A stretch of 64,000 nt of DNA from NCBI RefSeq assembly GCF_021390935.1, contig NZ_JAJPUI010000005.1:372001-436000 (forward strand), written 5' to 3'. Below the pieces are notes generated by a model, which saw only the letters and a program-made list of their open reading frames with translations, was not told the origin of the DNA and made no database searches. Positions 8,762 through 18,029 of the stretch are shown in pieces. How positions within the stretch are numbered: position 1 is the first letter of the stretch; each line of letters starts with the position of its first letter. Made by a program: the position numbers and the translations under genes. The stretch comes from Streptomyces sp. CC228A. Its GTDB lineage: Bacteria; Actinomycetota; Actinomycetes; Streptomycetales; Streptomycetaceae.

Positions 8762-10591
8762 ATGGGGCACTACAAGTCGAATCTCCGCGACATCGAGTTC
8801 AACCTCTTCGAGGTCCTCGGCCGCGACAAGGTGTACGGCACCGGTCCGTTCGAGGAGATGGACGTCGACACGGCCAAGAGCGTCCTCGACGAGCTGTGCC
8901 GTCTCGCCGAGAACGAGTTCGCCGAGTCCTTCGCCGACGCGGACCGCAACCCGCCGGTCTTCGACCCGGAGACCAACACCGCACCGGTCCCCGCCTCCTT
9001 CAAGAAGTCCTACAAGGCCTTCATGGACTCCGAGTACTGGCGTCTGGGCCTGCCCGAGGAGATCGGCGGCACCACCTCGCCGCGCTCGCTCATCTGGGCG
9101 TACGCGGAGCTGATCCTCGGCTCGAACCCGGCCGTGTGGATGTACTCCTCCGGCCCCGCCTTCGCGGGCATCCTCTTCGAGGAGGGCAACGAGGCGCAGA
9201 AGAAGGTCGCCGAGATCGCCGTCGAGAAGCGCTGGGGCTCCACCATGGTGCTGACCGAGCCGGACGCCGGTTCGGACGTCGGCGCGGGCCGCACCAAGGC
9301 GATCCAGCAGGAGGACGGCTCCTGGCACATCGAGGGCGTGAAGCGCTTCATCACGTCCGGTGAGCACGACATGGAGGAGAACATCCTCCACTACGTCCTC
9401 GCCCGCCCCGAGGGTGCCGGTCCCGGCACCAAGGGCCTGTCGCTCTTCCTCGTGCCGAAGTACGAGTTCGACTGGGAGACCGGCGAGCTGGGCGCCCGCA
9501 ACGGCGTCTACGCCACGAACGTCGAGCACAAGATGGGCCTCAAGGCGTCCAACACGTGCGAGATGACCTTCGGCGACAAGCACCCCGCCAAGGGCTGGCT
9601 GATCGGCGACAAGCACGACGGCATCCGCCAGATGTTCCGCATCATCGAGTTCGCCCGCATGATGGTCGGCACGAAGGCCATCGCCACCCTGTCGACGGGC
9701 TACCTCAACGCGCTGGAGTACGCCAAGGAGCGCGTCCAGGGCACCGACCTGGCGAACTTCATGGACAAGACCGCGCCGAAGGTCACCATCACGCACCACC
9801 CGGACGTGCGCCGCTCCCTCATGACGCAGAAGGCGTACGCGGAGGGCATGCGCGCCCTGGTGCTGTACACGGCCGCCGTCCAGGACGCGATCCAGGAGAA
9901 GGAGGCCGCGGGCGAGGACGCCAAGGCGCTGCACGGCCTGAACGACCTGCTGCTCCCCATCGTCAAGGGCTACGGCTCCGAGAAGTCGTACGAGCAGCTC
10001 GCCCAGTCCCTCCAGACCTTCGGCGGCTCCGGGTACCTCCAGGAGTACCCGATCGAGCAGTACATCCGCGACGCCAAGATCGACACCCTCTACGAGGGCA
10101 CCACCGCGATCCAGGGCCAGGACTTCTTCTTCCGGAAGATCGTCCGCGACCAGGGCGCCTCGCTGAACACGCTGGCCGAGGAGATCAAGAAGTTCCTCGC
10201 CCTCGGCGCCGGCGGCGACGAGCTGGCCGCCGCCCGGGACGCGCTCGCCAAGGCGGCCGTGGACCTGGAGGGCATCGTCGGCACGATGCTGACGCACCTC
10301 ACCGCCACCGGCGAGGACGTCAAGAACATCTACAAGGTGGGCCTCAACACCACCCGCCTGCTCATGGCGTCCGGTGACGTCGTCGTCGGCTACCTGCTGC
10401 TGCGCGGTGCCGCCGTCGCCGCCGAGAAGCTGGCCGCGGGCGCTCCCGCCAAGGACGTCGCCTTCTACCAGGGCAAGATCGCGGCGGCGAAGTTCTTCGC
10501 GGCCAACGTCCTGCCGGGCGTCGCCACCGAGCGCCTCATCGCGGAAGGCGTCGACAACTCCCTGATGGAGCTGGACGAGTCCGCGTTCTGA
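8762..10591 (+). CDS. Acyl-CoA dehydrogenase, FadE5-like
   Basis: A 609-residue flavoenzyme for the first step of fatty acid beta-oxidation (acyl-CoA to trans-2-enoyl-CoA). The length and the C-terminal extension after the usual dehydrogenase core match the roughly 610-residue actinobacterial FadE5 type rather than the 380-residue short ACADs. Visible motifs: MVLTEPDAGSDVG for FAD/substrate, a Gly-rich FGGSGYLQEYPIEQYIRD, and IDTLYEGTTAIQGQD, where the Glu is the expected catalytic base. ATG 8762 is chosen over upstream ATG 8717 because the family N-terminus (GHYKSNLRDIEFNLFEVLG) begins there. It is monocistronic: a palindromic operator pair lies upstream and a 19-bp terminator downstream. 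Confidence 0.92.
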   Translation: MGHYKSNLRDIEFNLFEVLGRDKVYGTGPFEEMDVDTAKSVLDELCRLAENEFAESFADADRNPPVFDPETNTAPVPASFKKSYKAFMDSEYWRLGLPEEIGGTTSPRSLIWAYAELILGSNPAVWMYSSGPAFAGILFEEGNEAQKKVAEIAVEKRWGSTMVLTEPDAGSDVGAGRTKAIQQEDGSWHIEGVKRFITSGEHDMEENILHYVLARPEGAGPGTKGLSLFLVPKYEFDWETGELGARNGVYATNVEHKMGLKASNTCEMTFGDKHPAKGWLIGDKHDGIRQMFRIIEFARMMVGTKAIATLSTGYLNALEYAKERVQGTDLANFMDKTAPKVTITHHPDVRRSLMTQKAYAEGMRALVLYTAAVQDAIQEKEAAGEDAKALHGLNDLLLPIVKGYGSEKSYEQLAQSLQTFGGSGYLQEYPIEQYIRDAKIDTLYEGTTAIQGQDFFFRKIVRDQGASLNTLAEEIKKFLALGAGGDELAAARDALAKAAVDLEGIVGTMLTHLTATGEDVKNIYKVGLNTTRLLMASGDVVVGYLLLRGAAVAAEKLAAGAPAKDVAFYQGKIAAAKFFAANVLPGVATERLIAEGVDNSLMELDESAF

Positions 10592-10662
10592 CCGGCTGAC
10601 CGGCCCGCCGACCGGCTGAGCGGCTCACCGGCCGGAGGGCAGGCAGCTCGGCGGAGGGTATG

Positions 10663-10706
10663 ACGGCCCGCTTCCCCGGATGGTCCGATCCGGGGAAGCG
10701 GGCCGT
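10663..10706 (+). terminator. Strong terminator hairpin after the acyl-CoA dehydrogenase
   Basis: Perfect 19-bp arms at 10663-10681 and 10688-10706 (starting ACGGCCCGCTTCCCC) flank the 6-nt loop GGTCCG. It lies about 70 bp past the stop codon. Confidence 0.9.
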
Positions 10707-10815
10707 TCCCGTCCCCGGGGGCGGCCCCGGGAGTCATCACGGCGGCCCGGCAGCCCCGCGGGGGCTCACCAGCCACCGGCCGGTCCTCCTATCCTGAGGA
10801 CTGGAGGGACCGCCC

Positions 10816-12503
10816 ATGGCGACCATCAAGGGCACCGAGACCCGTGTCACCCAGGCCAGGGACGCCGCCGCCCGTGAGGCGTGGAGCGAGGCGTACGCCC
10901 AGCTCAGTGCCCTCCCGGCGGACGTGCTGGGGGGCGACGGCCTGACCCTGCTGGCCGACGCGGCCTGGTGGACGCTGCGCCTGCCGGAGTCGATCGAGGC
11001 CCGGCTGCGGGCCTACACCGCGTACGCCGCCGCCGGGGAGCACCAGGCCGCCGCGCGCGCCGCGTGGATGCTCTTCTACGACTACCGCGACACCGGCCGC
11101 ACCGCCACCGCCTCCGGCTGGCTGCACCGGGCGCGGGAACACCTGGCCGGTCGGCCCGACTGCCTGGAGCAGGCGTACCTGGCCTGGTCCGAGGCCGAGG
11201 AGGCGACGGAACGCGGCGACCCGGACACGGCCGTGGCCGCCGCCCGGCGCATGACCCGCATCGCCCGCGCCTGCGGCAGCCGCGACCTGCTGGCGATGAG
11301 CCACCAGGTGCACGCCGGCTCCTGCTGGCCCACGGGCGGACCGCCGAGGGGATGGCCCTGCTGGACGACGCGATGTGCGCGGTCACCGCGGGGGAGCTGA
11401 GCCCCCTGTTCACCGGCTGGATCTACTGCCTGGCCCTCACCCGCTGCATGGCGGGCGCCGACCTGCCGCGGGCCGCCGAGTGGACGGACGCCGCGATGCG
11501 CTGGTGCGCCGCGCACTCCGCTGACAACCCCTTCCGCGGCCTGTGCCGGGTACACCGGGTGGAGGTCCTGGACCTGCGCGGCGACTGGGCGGGGGCCGAG
11601 GCGGAGGCCGAGCGGGTCTGCGCCGAGGTGGCCGCCGGGGACACCGCGGTGGCGGGTGAGGCGCAGTACGTCGCGGGGAGATCCACCGGCGGCGCGGCGA
11701 CCTCGCCGCGGCCGAGGCCGCGTACGCGCGGGCTCACGCGCTGGGCCGCCCCCGCAGCCCGGCCTCGCCCTGCTGCGCCTGGCCCAGGGCCGCGCCGACG
11801 CGGCTGCCGCGGCGCTGCGCCTCGCCCTGGCAGATGCCGCCTTCGACGGCGGCCTCCGCCACCGCGCGCGTCTCCTCGCCGCCCAGGTCGAGGTCGAGCT
11901 GTCCCTGCGGGCGGTGCAGGCCGCCCGGACGGCCGCGGAGGACTTGTCCCGGCTGTCCCGCACGGACCCCCGACCCCGTTCCTCGACGCCCTCGCCACCA
12001 CCGCCCGGGCCGCCGTGGCCCTGGCCGACCAGGAGGGCGACGGCACCCGTGCGGAGCGGGCCCGGCACGCGCGGGTCCTGCTGCGGCGGGCGCTGGCCGC
12101 GTGGCTGGAGCTGCGCGTGCCGTACGAGGCGGCCCAGGTCCGCATGATGCTGGCCGCCGCCGCGCGGGACGCGGGCGACGACGAGGGCGTGGCCCTGGAG
12201 CTGCGGGCCGCGCGGGCCGCCTTCGAGGCACTGGGGGCCGTACCCGACGCCCGGCGAGCCGCCGCACTGCTCGACGCCGGGCGGCGCCGCCCGGACCGGC
12301 GGGACCTGCCCGGCGGGCTCTCGCCCCGTGAGGCGGAAGTGCTGCGGCTCGTCGCCGCCGGGCGCACCAACCGGGAGATCGCCGCCGCCCTCACCATCAG
12401 CGAGCACACCGTCGCCCGCCACCTCAACAACATCTTCGCCAAGCTCCAGGTGACCTCCCGCGCCGCCGCCACCGCCTTCGCCTGCGCCCACGGCCTGGCG
12501 TGA
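10816..12503 (+). pseudogene. LuxR-type regulator with TPR-like helical body, frameshifted as read
   Basis: The start is ATG 10816 behind CTGGAGGGA. The N-terminal two thirds are Ala/Leu/Arg-rich helical repeats typical of LuxR regulators that lack the ATPase. The C-terminus is a clear LuxR helix-turn-helix (LSPREAEVLRLVAAGRTNREIA ... HTVARHLNNIFAKL). The coding frame breaks four times, each time by one missing base: near 11316-11322, in the G4 run at 11675-11678, at about 11758-11762 (CCCGG), and in the C5 run at 11967-11971. Adding one G or C at each restores one continuous protein of about 560 residues. Either sequencing errors or decay. The likely targets are the PPOX/oxidoreductase pair just downstream. 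Confidence 0.75.
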
Positions 12504-12599
12504 CGGCCCGATGGGCTGTTCCGCCCATCCGGCCGGCCGGTCCCGCGATGGGCCGTTCCCGCGATGTGCCGGGAGGCGTACCCGACCTACAACGGAGGC

Positions 12600-13154
12600 A
12601 TGACCACCACCTCCGCCACCCCGCAGCCTCCCGCCGCCGTCCGCTCCGCCCGGCAGAGCGCCTACCGGTCCCCCCGCCGGGAGCTGACCGCGCCCCCGCG
12701 GGACTACCTCCAGCCGCCCGTCTTCGCGACCGTCGCCACCCAGGACCCTGACGGGCGCCCTCACGTCGTGCCCGCCGACCACCTCTCCGAGGACGGCCGC
12801 TTCCCTATCGCCACCTGCCCCGGCAGCCGCAAGGACCGCAACGCCGCCGCACGGCCCGAGCGCGTCACCGTCACCGTCGACGACCGGCAAACCCTCGCGC
12901 GGGTGTCCGCCGGCGGCAGCGCCGAGATCCTCACCGGCCGCGCCGCCCGCGACGTCAGCGCCCGGCCGCACCTGCGGGCCCGGGGCGCCGAGGCACTCGC
13001 CGTCCTCGGGAGGTTCCCGGAGCGCACCGAGGACGTGACCATCGCGCTCACGCCGGCCCGGTGGCGCTCCTGGGACGTCCGCTCCACCGTCCCGCCCGCC
13101 CCGGCACGCGCCGGCATTCCGCGCGCCGCACCCGAAAGGCTCTTCCCGTCATGA
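12600..13154 (+). CDS. PPOX-class (pyridoxamine-phosphate-oxidase-like) flavin/F420 protein
   Basis: A 184-residue protein with the split-barrel signature PPVFATVATQDPDGRPHVVPADHLSEDGRF, then a KDRN segment and VTVTVDDRQTLARVSAGGSAEIL. This family reduces or oxidises small substrates with FMN or F420. The start is uncertain: ATG 12600 has GGAGG only one base away, and ATG 12564 lacks a ribosome site. The gene ends ATGA over the start of the FAD oxidoreductase, so the two are coupled and probably act on a common pathway under the LuxR regulator. Confidence 0.7.
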   Translation: MTTTSATPQPPAAVRSARQSAYRSPRRELTAPPRDYLQPPVFATVATQDPDGRPHVVPADHLSEDGRFPIATCPGSRKDRNAAARPERVTVTVDDRQTLARVSAGGSAEILTGRAARDVSARPHLRARGAEALAVLGRFPERTEDVTIALTPARWRSWDVRSTVPPAPARAGIPRAAPERLFPS

Positions 13155-14541
13155 CCACCCTCACCGCATCGACCACCCCCGACGCCCCCGATCCGGAGCC
13201 CCTGCGCGGCACCGTGCACGGCGACGTCATCGACCCGTCCGACCCCCGCTACGACCAGGCCCGCCGCGTCTACAACGCCCTGCACGACAAGCGGCCCGCC
13301 GCCGTGGTCCGCGCCGCCGACGCCGCCGACGCCATGGCGGCCGTGGCCTTCGCCCGCGACACCGGTCTGCCGCTGGCCGTGCGCGGCGGCTCGCACTCCG
13401 CCGCCGGGTACGGCACCTGCGACGGCGGCCTCGTCCTCGACCTCGCCGGATGCGGGGCATCCGCGTCGACGCCGAGCGGCGTACCGCCCGCGCCGAAGGC
13501 GGCTGCACCTGGGCGGACGTCAACCACGCCACCCACGCCTTCGGCCTCGCCACCCCCGGCGGCGTCGTGTCGTCCACCGGCATCGGCGGACTGACCCTCG
13601 GCGGCGGCATGGGCCACCTGTCCCGCCGCTACGGCCTGACCTGCGACAACCTCCTCGGCGCCGATGTCGTCACCGCCGACGGCGCCCTCGTCCGCTGCGA
13701 CGCCGACCACGAGCCGGACCTGTTCTGGGCCCTGCGCGGCGGAGGCGGCAACTTCGGCGCGGTGGTCTCCTTCCTCTACCGGCTCCACCCGGTCACCACG
13801 GTCCTCGGCGGGCCCGCCTTCTATCCCCTCGACGGGGACGTGGCCCGCCGCTGGCGCGAACTCGTCGCCGACAGCCCGGAGGAGTTCAACACCCTCTTCG
13901 CGGTGCTGCTGGGCCCGCCGGTCCCCTTCCTCCCCGAGCGGTGGCACGGCAGGCCCGTGTGCGCGGTCATCACCTGCTGGAGCGGTCCGGAGGAGCAGGA
14001 CGGCACCATCCGCGACCGCCTCACCGCCCTCGGCCCGGTCCTCGGCCAGTACGTGACCCGCATGCCCTATCCCGTGGTCAACACCCTGTTCGACGCGGAC
14101 CTGCCGCCCGGGCTGTACCACTACTGGAAGGGGAACTTCAGCCGCGACCTGTCCGACGGCGCCATCGACGTCCACATGTCCTTCGGGGCGTCCCTGCCGT
14201 CGCTGCAGAGCGACACGATCGTCTTCCCCGTCGACGGGGCCTGCCACCGCACCGGGCCCGCCGACACCGCCTTCGCCTGTCGCGACGCGTCCTTCTCGAC
14301 GGCCTTCGGACCCAGCTTCGCCGACCCGGCCGACATCGAGCGGAACATGGCCTGGTGCCGCGCCTACGACGCGGCGCTGCGCCCGCACACCGACGAGGCC
14401 GGCTACGTCAACTTCCTCAGCGACGACGACCAGGGCCGCGTACGCGCCAACTACCGCCAGAACCATGAGCGCCTGGTGGAGACCAAGCGCCGCTACGACC
14501 CCGGCAACCTCTTCCGGATCAACCACAACATCACCCCGTGA
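13151..14541 (+). pseudogene. BBE-like FAD-binding oxidoreductase, one frameshift as read
   Basis: The gene starts at ATG 13151, overlapping the PPOX stop. It encodes a berberine-bridge-like oxidoreductase of about 463 residues. RGGSHSAAG carries the His for 8-alpha-histidyl FAD and GLTCDNLLGADVV the Cys for 6-S-cysteinyl FAD, so bicovalent flavin is expected. GGLTLGGGMGHL is the FAD loop; the BBE C-terminal segment is YRQNHERLVETKRRYDPGNLF. The frame breaks at 13448-13449 (GCCGG before ATG), where one extra G joins both halves without losing conserved sequence. Such enzymes oxidise sugars, alkaloids or polyketides. The gene overlaps the convergent DUF6083 gene by 11 bp. Confidence 0.75.
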
Positions 14542-15049
14542 ACCGCCGCCCCGGGCACACGTCGAAGTGGCTCACCCGGCAGGTGTCCGACGGCGCGGCG
14601 CGCCGCAGGTTCACCGCCGTGCCGTCCCCCGCGATGTACCAGCGCTTGCCGCTGGGCACCCCGGCCGCCGGACGCACGCCCGGCTCCATCGCCACCCACC
14701 GGTCGCCCGTCGTACGGTGCCAGCGCGCCCGGCCGCCGCAGTGCCGGCAGATCATCAGGGAGCCCGAGCGGGGCGCGGGCACCCGGGTCCTCACCCGCGC
14801 CGGGGCCGCCCCGCCGGAACGCGTCGCGGACGACGCCCGCAGCGCCGCCGCCGTCACCGGCAGCAGGTCCCCCAGCCGCACCGGGTCCCGGTCGTCCGGC
14901 GCCCCCGCACCGGTCCTCGCGCACAGCGCGCACATCGCCATCCCGAACAGCGCGCTCCACTCCGCGCCCGGGGCCTCGCACACCGCGCAGGAGAGCGCGG
15001 GCGCAGGGGCGGCCGCCGCGGCCGCCGCCGCCCTCGTCATCGTCGTCAC
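14531..15049 (-). CDS. DUF6083 zinc-ribbon-like protein
   Basis: The 172-residue protein starts at GTG 15049 with GGAGG six bases upstream. Cys pairs CAVC, CALC and CRHC suggest metal binding. The conserved centre (ICRHCGGRARWHRTTGDRWV, then GKRWYIAGDGTAVNL and a closing RVSHFDVCP) matches my recollection of the DUF6083 family found in Streptomyces. Function unknown. It converges on the FAD oxidoreductase with an 11-bp overlap of stops. Confidence 0.75.
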   Translation of the reverse strand: MTTMTRAAAAAAAAPAPALSCAVCEAPGAEWSALFGMAMCALCARTGAGAPDDRDPVRLGDLLPVTAAALRASSATRSGGAAPARVRTRVPAPRSGSLMICRHCGGRARWHRTTGDRWVAMEPGVRPAAGVPSGKRWYIAGDGTAVNLRRAAPSDTCRVSHFDVCPGRRFTG

Positions 15050-15173
15050 CGTGCACCTCCGGACTCGCGTCGATCAACGGTGGGTCGTCGCCACCGATAC
15101 TGACAGCCACCACTGACAACGCCGCTTCCCGAACCCCTGCGACCCCGCGGGGACCCGCCCGTATGGTGTGGGC

Positions 15174-16469
15174 ATGAGCAGTTCACCCGCCCGCTTCGAC
15201 CGCGGCCACACCGACGACCTCATGACCTTCCTGGCGGCCTCCCCGTCCCCGTACCACGCCGTCGCGACCGCGGCCGGACGGCTGGAGAAGGCCGGCTTCC
15301 GGCAGGTCGAGGAGACCGCCGAGTGGGACGGGACGACCGGCGGCAAGTACGTGCTGCGGGGCGGCGCGATCATCGCCTGGTACGTCCCCGAGGGCGCCAA
15401 GGCCCACACCCCCTTCCGCATCGTCGGCGCGCACACCGACTCCCCCAACCTGCGGGTCAAGCCGCGCCCCGACAGCGGCGGGCACGGCTGGCGCCAGGTC
15501 GCCGTCGAGATCTACGGCGGCCCGCTGCTGAACTCCTGGCTCGACCGCGACCTCGGCCTCGCCGGACGCCTCACCCTCCGCGACGGCACCTCGCGCCTCG
15601 TCAACGTCGACCGTCCGCTGCTGCGCGTGCCGCAGCTCGCCATCCACCTGGACCGGCAGGTCAACGAGGGCCTGAAGCTGAACCGGCAGCGCCACATGCA
15701 GCCGATCTGGGGCCTCGGCGACGACGTCCGCGAAGGCGACCTCATGCGGTTCCTCGCCGAGGAGGAAGGCATCGACACCGCCTCCGTCGTCGGCTGGGAC
15801 CTCATGGTGCACTCCGTCGAACCGCCCGCCTACCTCGGCCGCGACCGGGAACTGCTCGCCGCGCCCCGCCTCGACAACCTGCTGTCCGTGCACGCCTGCA
15901 CCGCCGCGCTCGCCGCCGTCGCCACCGCGCCCACCGAACCCGCGTACATCCCCGTCATGGCCGCCTTCGACCACGAGGAGAACGGCTCCGAGTCCGACAC
16001 CGGCGCGCAGGGCCCGCTGCTCGGCGGCGTGCTGGAGCGGTCCGTGTTCGCCCGCGGCGGCAGCTACGAGGACCGCGCCCGCGCCTTCGCCGGGACGGTG
16101 TGCCTGTCCTCCGACGTCGGCCACGCCGTCCACCCCAACTACTCCGAGCGCCACGACCCCACGCACCACCCGCGCCCCAACGGCGGCCCCATCCTCAAGG
16201 TGAACGTCAACCAGCGGTACGCCACCGACGGCGGCGGCCAGGCGGTGTTCGCGGCGGCCTGCGAGGCGGCGGGCGTGCCGTGGCAGTCGTTCGTCTCCAA
16301 CAACGACCTGCCGTGCGGCACCACCATCGGCCCCATCACCGCCGCCCGCCACGGCATCCGCACCGTCGACATCGGCGTCGCCTGCCTGTCCATGCACAGC
16401 GCCCGCGAACTGTGCGGCGCCGACGACCCGTACCTGCTCGCGAACGCCCTCGTCGCGTTCCTCAAGTAG
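15174..16469 (+). CDS. M18 family aminopeptidase
   Basis: A 431-residue zinc exopeptidase (aspartyl aminopeptidase family) of normal length that removes N-terminal residues from peptides in the cytosol. Metal-site motifs are present in order: HTDSPNLRVK, then MAAFDHEENGSESDTGAQGP with the metal-bridging DHEE, and the C-terminal SMHSARELCG. ATG 15174 is chosen; a GTG two codons upstream is possible. It stands alone, with the DUF6083 gene divergent and DUF6458 downstream. Confidence 0.93.
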   Translation: MSSSPARFDRGHTDDLMTFLAASPSPYHAVATAAGRLEKAGFRQVEETAEWDGTTGGKYVLRGGAIIAWYVPEGAKAHTPFRIVGAHTDSPNLRVKPRPDSGGHGWRQVAVEIYGGPLLNSWLDRDLGLAGRLTLRDGTSRLVNVDRPLLRVPQLAIHLDRQVNEGLKLNRQRHMQPIWGLGDDVREGDLMRFLAEEEGIDTASVVGWDLMVHSVEPPAYLGRDRELLAAPRLDNLLSVHACTAALAAVATAPTEPAYIPVMAAFDHEENGSESDTGAQGPLLGGVLERSVFARGGSYEDRARAFAGTVCLSSDVGHAVHPNYSERHDPTHHPRPNGGPILKVNVNQRYATDGGGQAVFAAACEAAGVPWQSFVSNNDLPCGTTIGPITAARHGIRTVDIGVACLSMHSARELCGADDPYLLANALVAFLK

Positions 16470-16556
16470 CCCGGCCCGCCCAGGCGTTGGCGAGGCCATC
16501 CCGGGTACCCGTACGTTCTCGGACTTCCGTGGACACGGACATCAGGGAGGCACACC

Positions 16557-16802
16557 ATGGGCCTGGGCGGATGCCTGCTGCTCATCGCGGGCGGAGCGAT
16601 CCTCACCTTCGCGACCGACTGGGAGGTCAGCGGCTTCAACGTGGACGTGGCCGGACTCATCATGATGGCGGTGGGCCTCATCGGCGTCGCCGCCTACACC
16701 AGCATCGCCCGGCGCCGCAGGGCCCTGGTACAGCCGATGGCGGCCACCGTCACAGACCCGGCCCACGAGGCCCGCGACGGCAACCGCGACCCGCTCGTCT
16801 GA
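16557..16802 (+). CDS. DUF6458 small membrane protein
   Basis: The 81-residue protein has two hydrophobic segments (GCLLLIAGGAILTFA and VAGLIMMAVGLIGVAAYTSI) and a charged cytosolic tail. The opening MGLGGCLLLIAGGAIL is the DUF6458 signature. ATG 16557 has GGGAGG upstream. Function unknown; an inner-membrane location is predicted. Confidence 0.85.
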   Translation: MGLGGCLLLIAGGAILTFATDWEVSGFNVDVAGLIMMAVGLIGVAAYTSIARRRRALVQPMAATVTDPAHEARDGNRDPLV

Positions 16803-16853
16803 CGACCGCCCCAGGCCACCCGGCCGGCGGTGCCCACAGGCGACACTGACCTC

Positions 16854-17174
16854 ATGACCGTTGACCCGGACGCCCTGCGGACCGGTTGGAACCGGACCCA
16901 CAGCCACCTGGCGGCGGCGCGAACCCATCTGGCGAGCCTGCCGGGCGCCGACCTCTCGACGCCCGCCGAGTTCCTGGAGTACAACGAGCTGGGACTCGCC
17001 TTCGACGGCCTGGTCGATCTCGCAGTGGATCTCGATCTGCCACTCGCCTTCTGGCAGCACATGGACCGAGCGGCCCGTGAGATGCGGCTCTACAGCGATG
17101 CGCTGCACAAGGCCGCATCTCACGGCTGCCACCGCTGCCTCCGCCGCCTCGCGGCCGCCTCCGAGCCGGAATGA
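16854..17174 (+). CDS. Hypothetical protein, possibly MafI-like immunity family
   Basis: The 106-residue acidic helical protein starts at ATG 16854; GTG 16830 is an alternative. EFLEYNELGLAFDGLVDLAVDL followed by a Trp and AAREMRLYSDAL resembles small immunity-type proteins of the MafI kind, in which an E-x-G-L-A-x-D/E helix is conserved. The resemblance is by eye only. It ends with HGCHRC, a possible metal pair. No toxin gene lies beside it. Confidence 0.55.
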   Translation: MTVDPDALRTGWNRTHSHLAAARTHLASLPGADLSTPAEFLEYNELGLAFDGLVDLAVDLDLPLAFWQHMDRAAREMRLYSDALHKAASHGCHRCLRRLAAASEPE

Positions 17175-17301
17175 GGGCAAGGGGCCCCTACCGAGGGAAC
17201 GGCTCCCGGTATTCGTCAGCCTGACGTGAAGAGGGGGCGAACCCGGCTCCTGTCAGCCGCCGCTCTGCGATGCTGGAGGCCGATCGAGAGGGGCCGCAGC
17301 G

Positions 17302-17835
17302 ATGCAGTGGAAGATCCACGGGGAACGTCCGATCTACGAGAACAGCTGGGTGAACCTGTGGCTCACCGATGTCGAGACGCCGGACGGGAACCGCTGGGAG
17401 CACCACGTCGTCAGGCTGCGGCACCTGGCCGTGGCCGCCGTGGTCAACGAGCGGCGGGAGGTTCTGATGATGTGGCGGCACCGCTTCATCACGGACGCGT
17501 GGGCATGGGAGCTGCCCATGGGCCTGGTCGAGGAGGGCGAGACACCGGCCGAAGCCGCGGCCCGTGAGGTCCTGGAGGAGACGGGCTGGCGTCCCGGCCC
17601 GGTCAAGCCGCTGCTCTACGCCGAGCCTGCCAACGGCATCACCGACTCCCAGCACCACGTCTTCCGGGCCGACGGCGCGACGTGCGAAGGACCGCCGACC
17701 GAGAAGAACGAGTCGGACCGGATCGAGTGGATCCCGCTGACCGACGTGCGGGCCATGATCGACCGACGCGAGATCGTCAGCAGCGGCTCCCTCGTCGGGT
17801 TGCTCTACCTCCTCATGGACGAGGCGATCCGCTGA
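17302..17835 (+). CDS. Nudix hydrolase (ADP-ribose pyrophosphatase-like)
   Basis: The 177-residue protein has a complete Nudix box, GLVEEGETPAEAAAREVLEETGW (G-x5-E-x7-REVLEETGW), which binds Mg2+ and cleaves nucleoside diphosphates linked to X. The N-terminal region (IYENSWVNLWLTDVETPDG) is like that of ADP-ribose pyrophosphatases, suggesting ADP-ribose or a related substrate. It is a single gene that converges on the tRNA-like gene. Confidence 0.9.
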   Translation: MQWKIHGERPIYENSWVNLWLTDVETPDGNRWEHHVVRLRHLAVAAVVNERREVLMMWRHRFITDAWAWELPMGLVEEGETPAEAAAREVLEETGWRPGPVKPLLYAEPANGITDSQHHVFRADGATCEGPPTEKNESDRIEWIPLTDVRAMIDRREIVSSGSLVGLLYLLMDEAIR

Positions 17836-17913
17836 TCTGACGGGGCAGCATTTCCCTGAGCCGGCGAAAGACCCGGGCGCCCCCGACCGGCGCCGCCCCG
17901 GCGCCAAGGCGGG

Positions 17914-17988
17914 CGGGGCCGGCCGGGATCGAACCGGCGTCCTCGCGGTGTTGGAGACCGCGCGCGACCACCTCTGCGCTACGGCCCC
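17914..17988 (-). tRNA. tRNA-Trp-like gene, anticodon CCA, atypical
   Basis: On the minus strand a full cloverleaf can be drawn. The acceptor stem GGGGCCG/CGGCCCC has 7 perfect pairs, the D arm is GCGC/GCGC, and the anticodon stem GCGGT/ACCGC carries the loop CTCCAAC (T33, anticodon CCA). The T stem GCCGG/CCGGC has the loop TTCGATC. Discriminator G73 is followed by CCC, so no CCA end is encoded. The variable region and position 26 are irregular. It may be a second or relic tRNA-Trp. Confidence 0.7.
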
Positions 17989-18029
17989 GCCCTTGCCCGG
18001 CATCGTACCGACGGCCCTCCGGCAGCCCG

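Noticed and set aside
10816..14541. Insertion or transposon scar explaining the frameshifts.
   Set aside because: No inverted terminal repeats, target duplications or transposase remnants; the breaks are isolated one-base losses.
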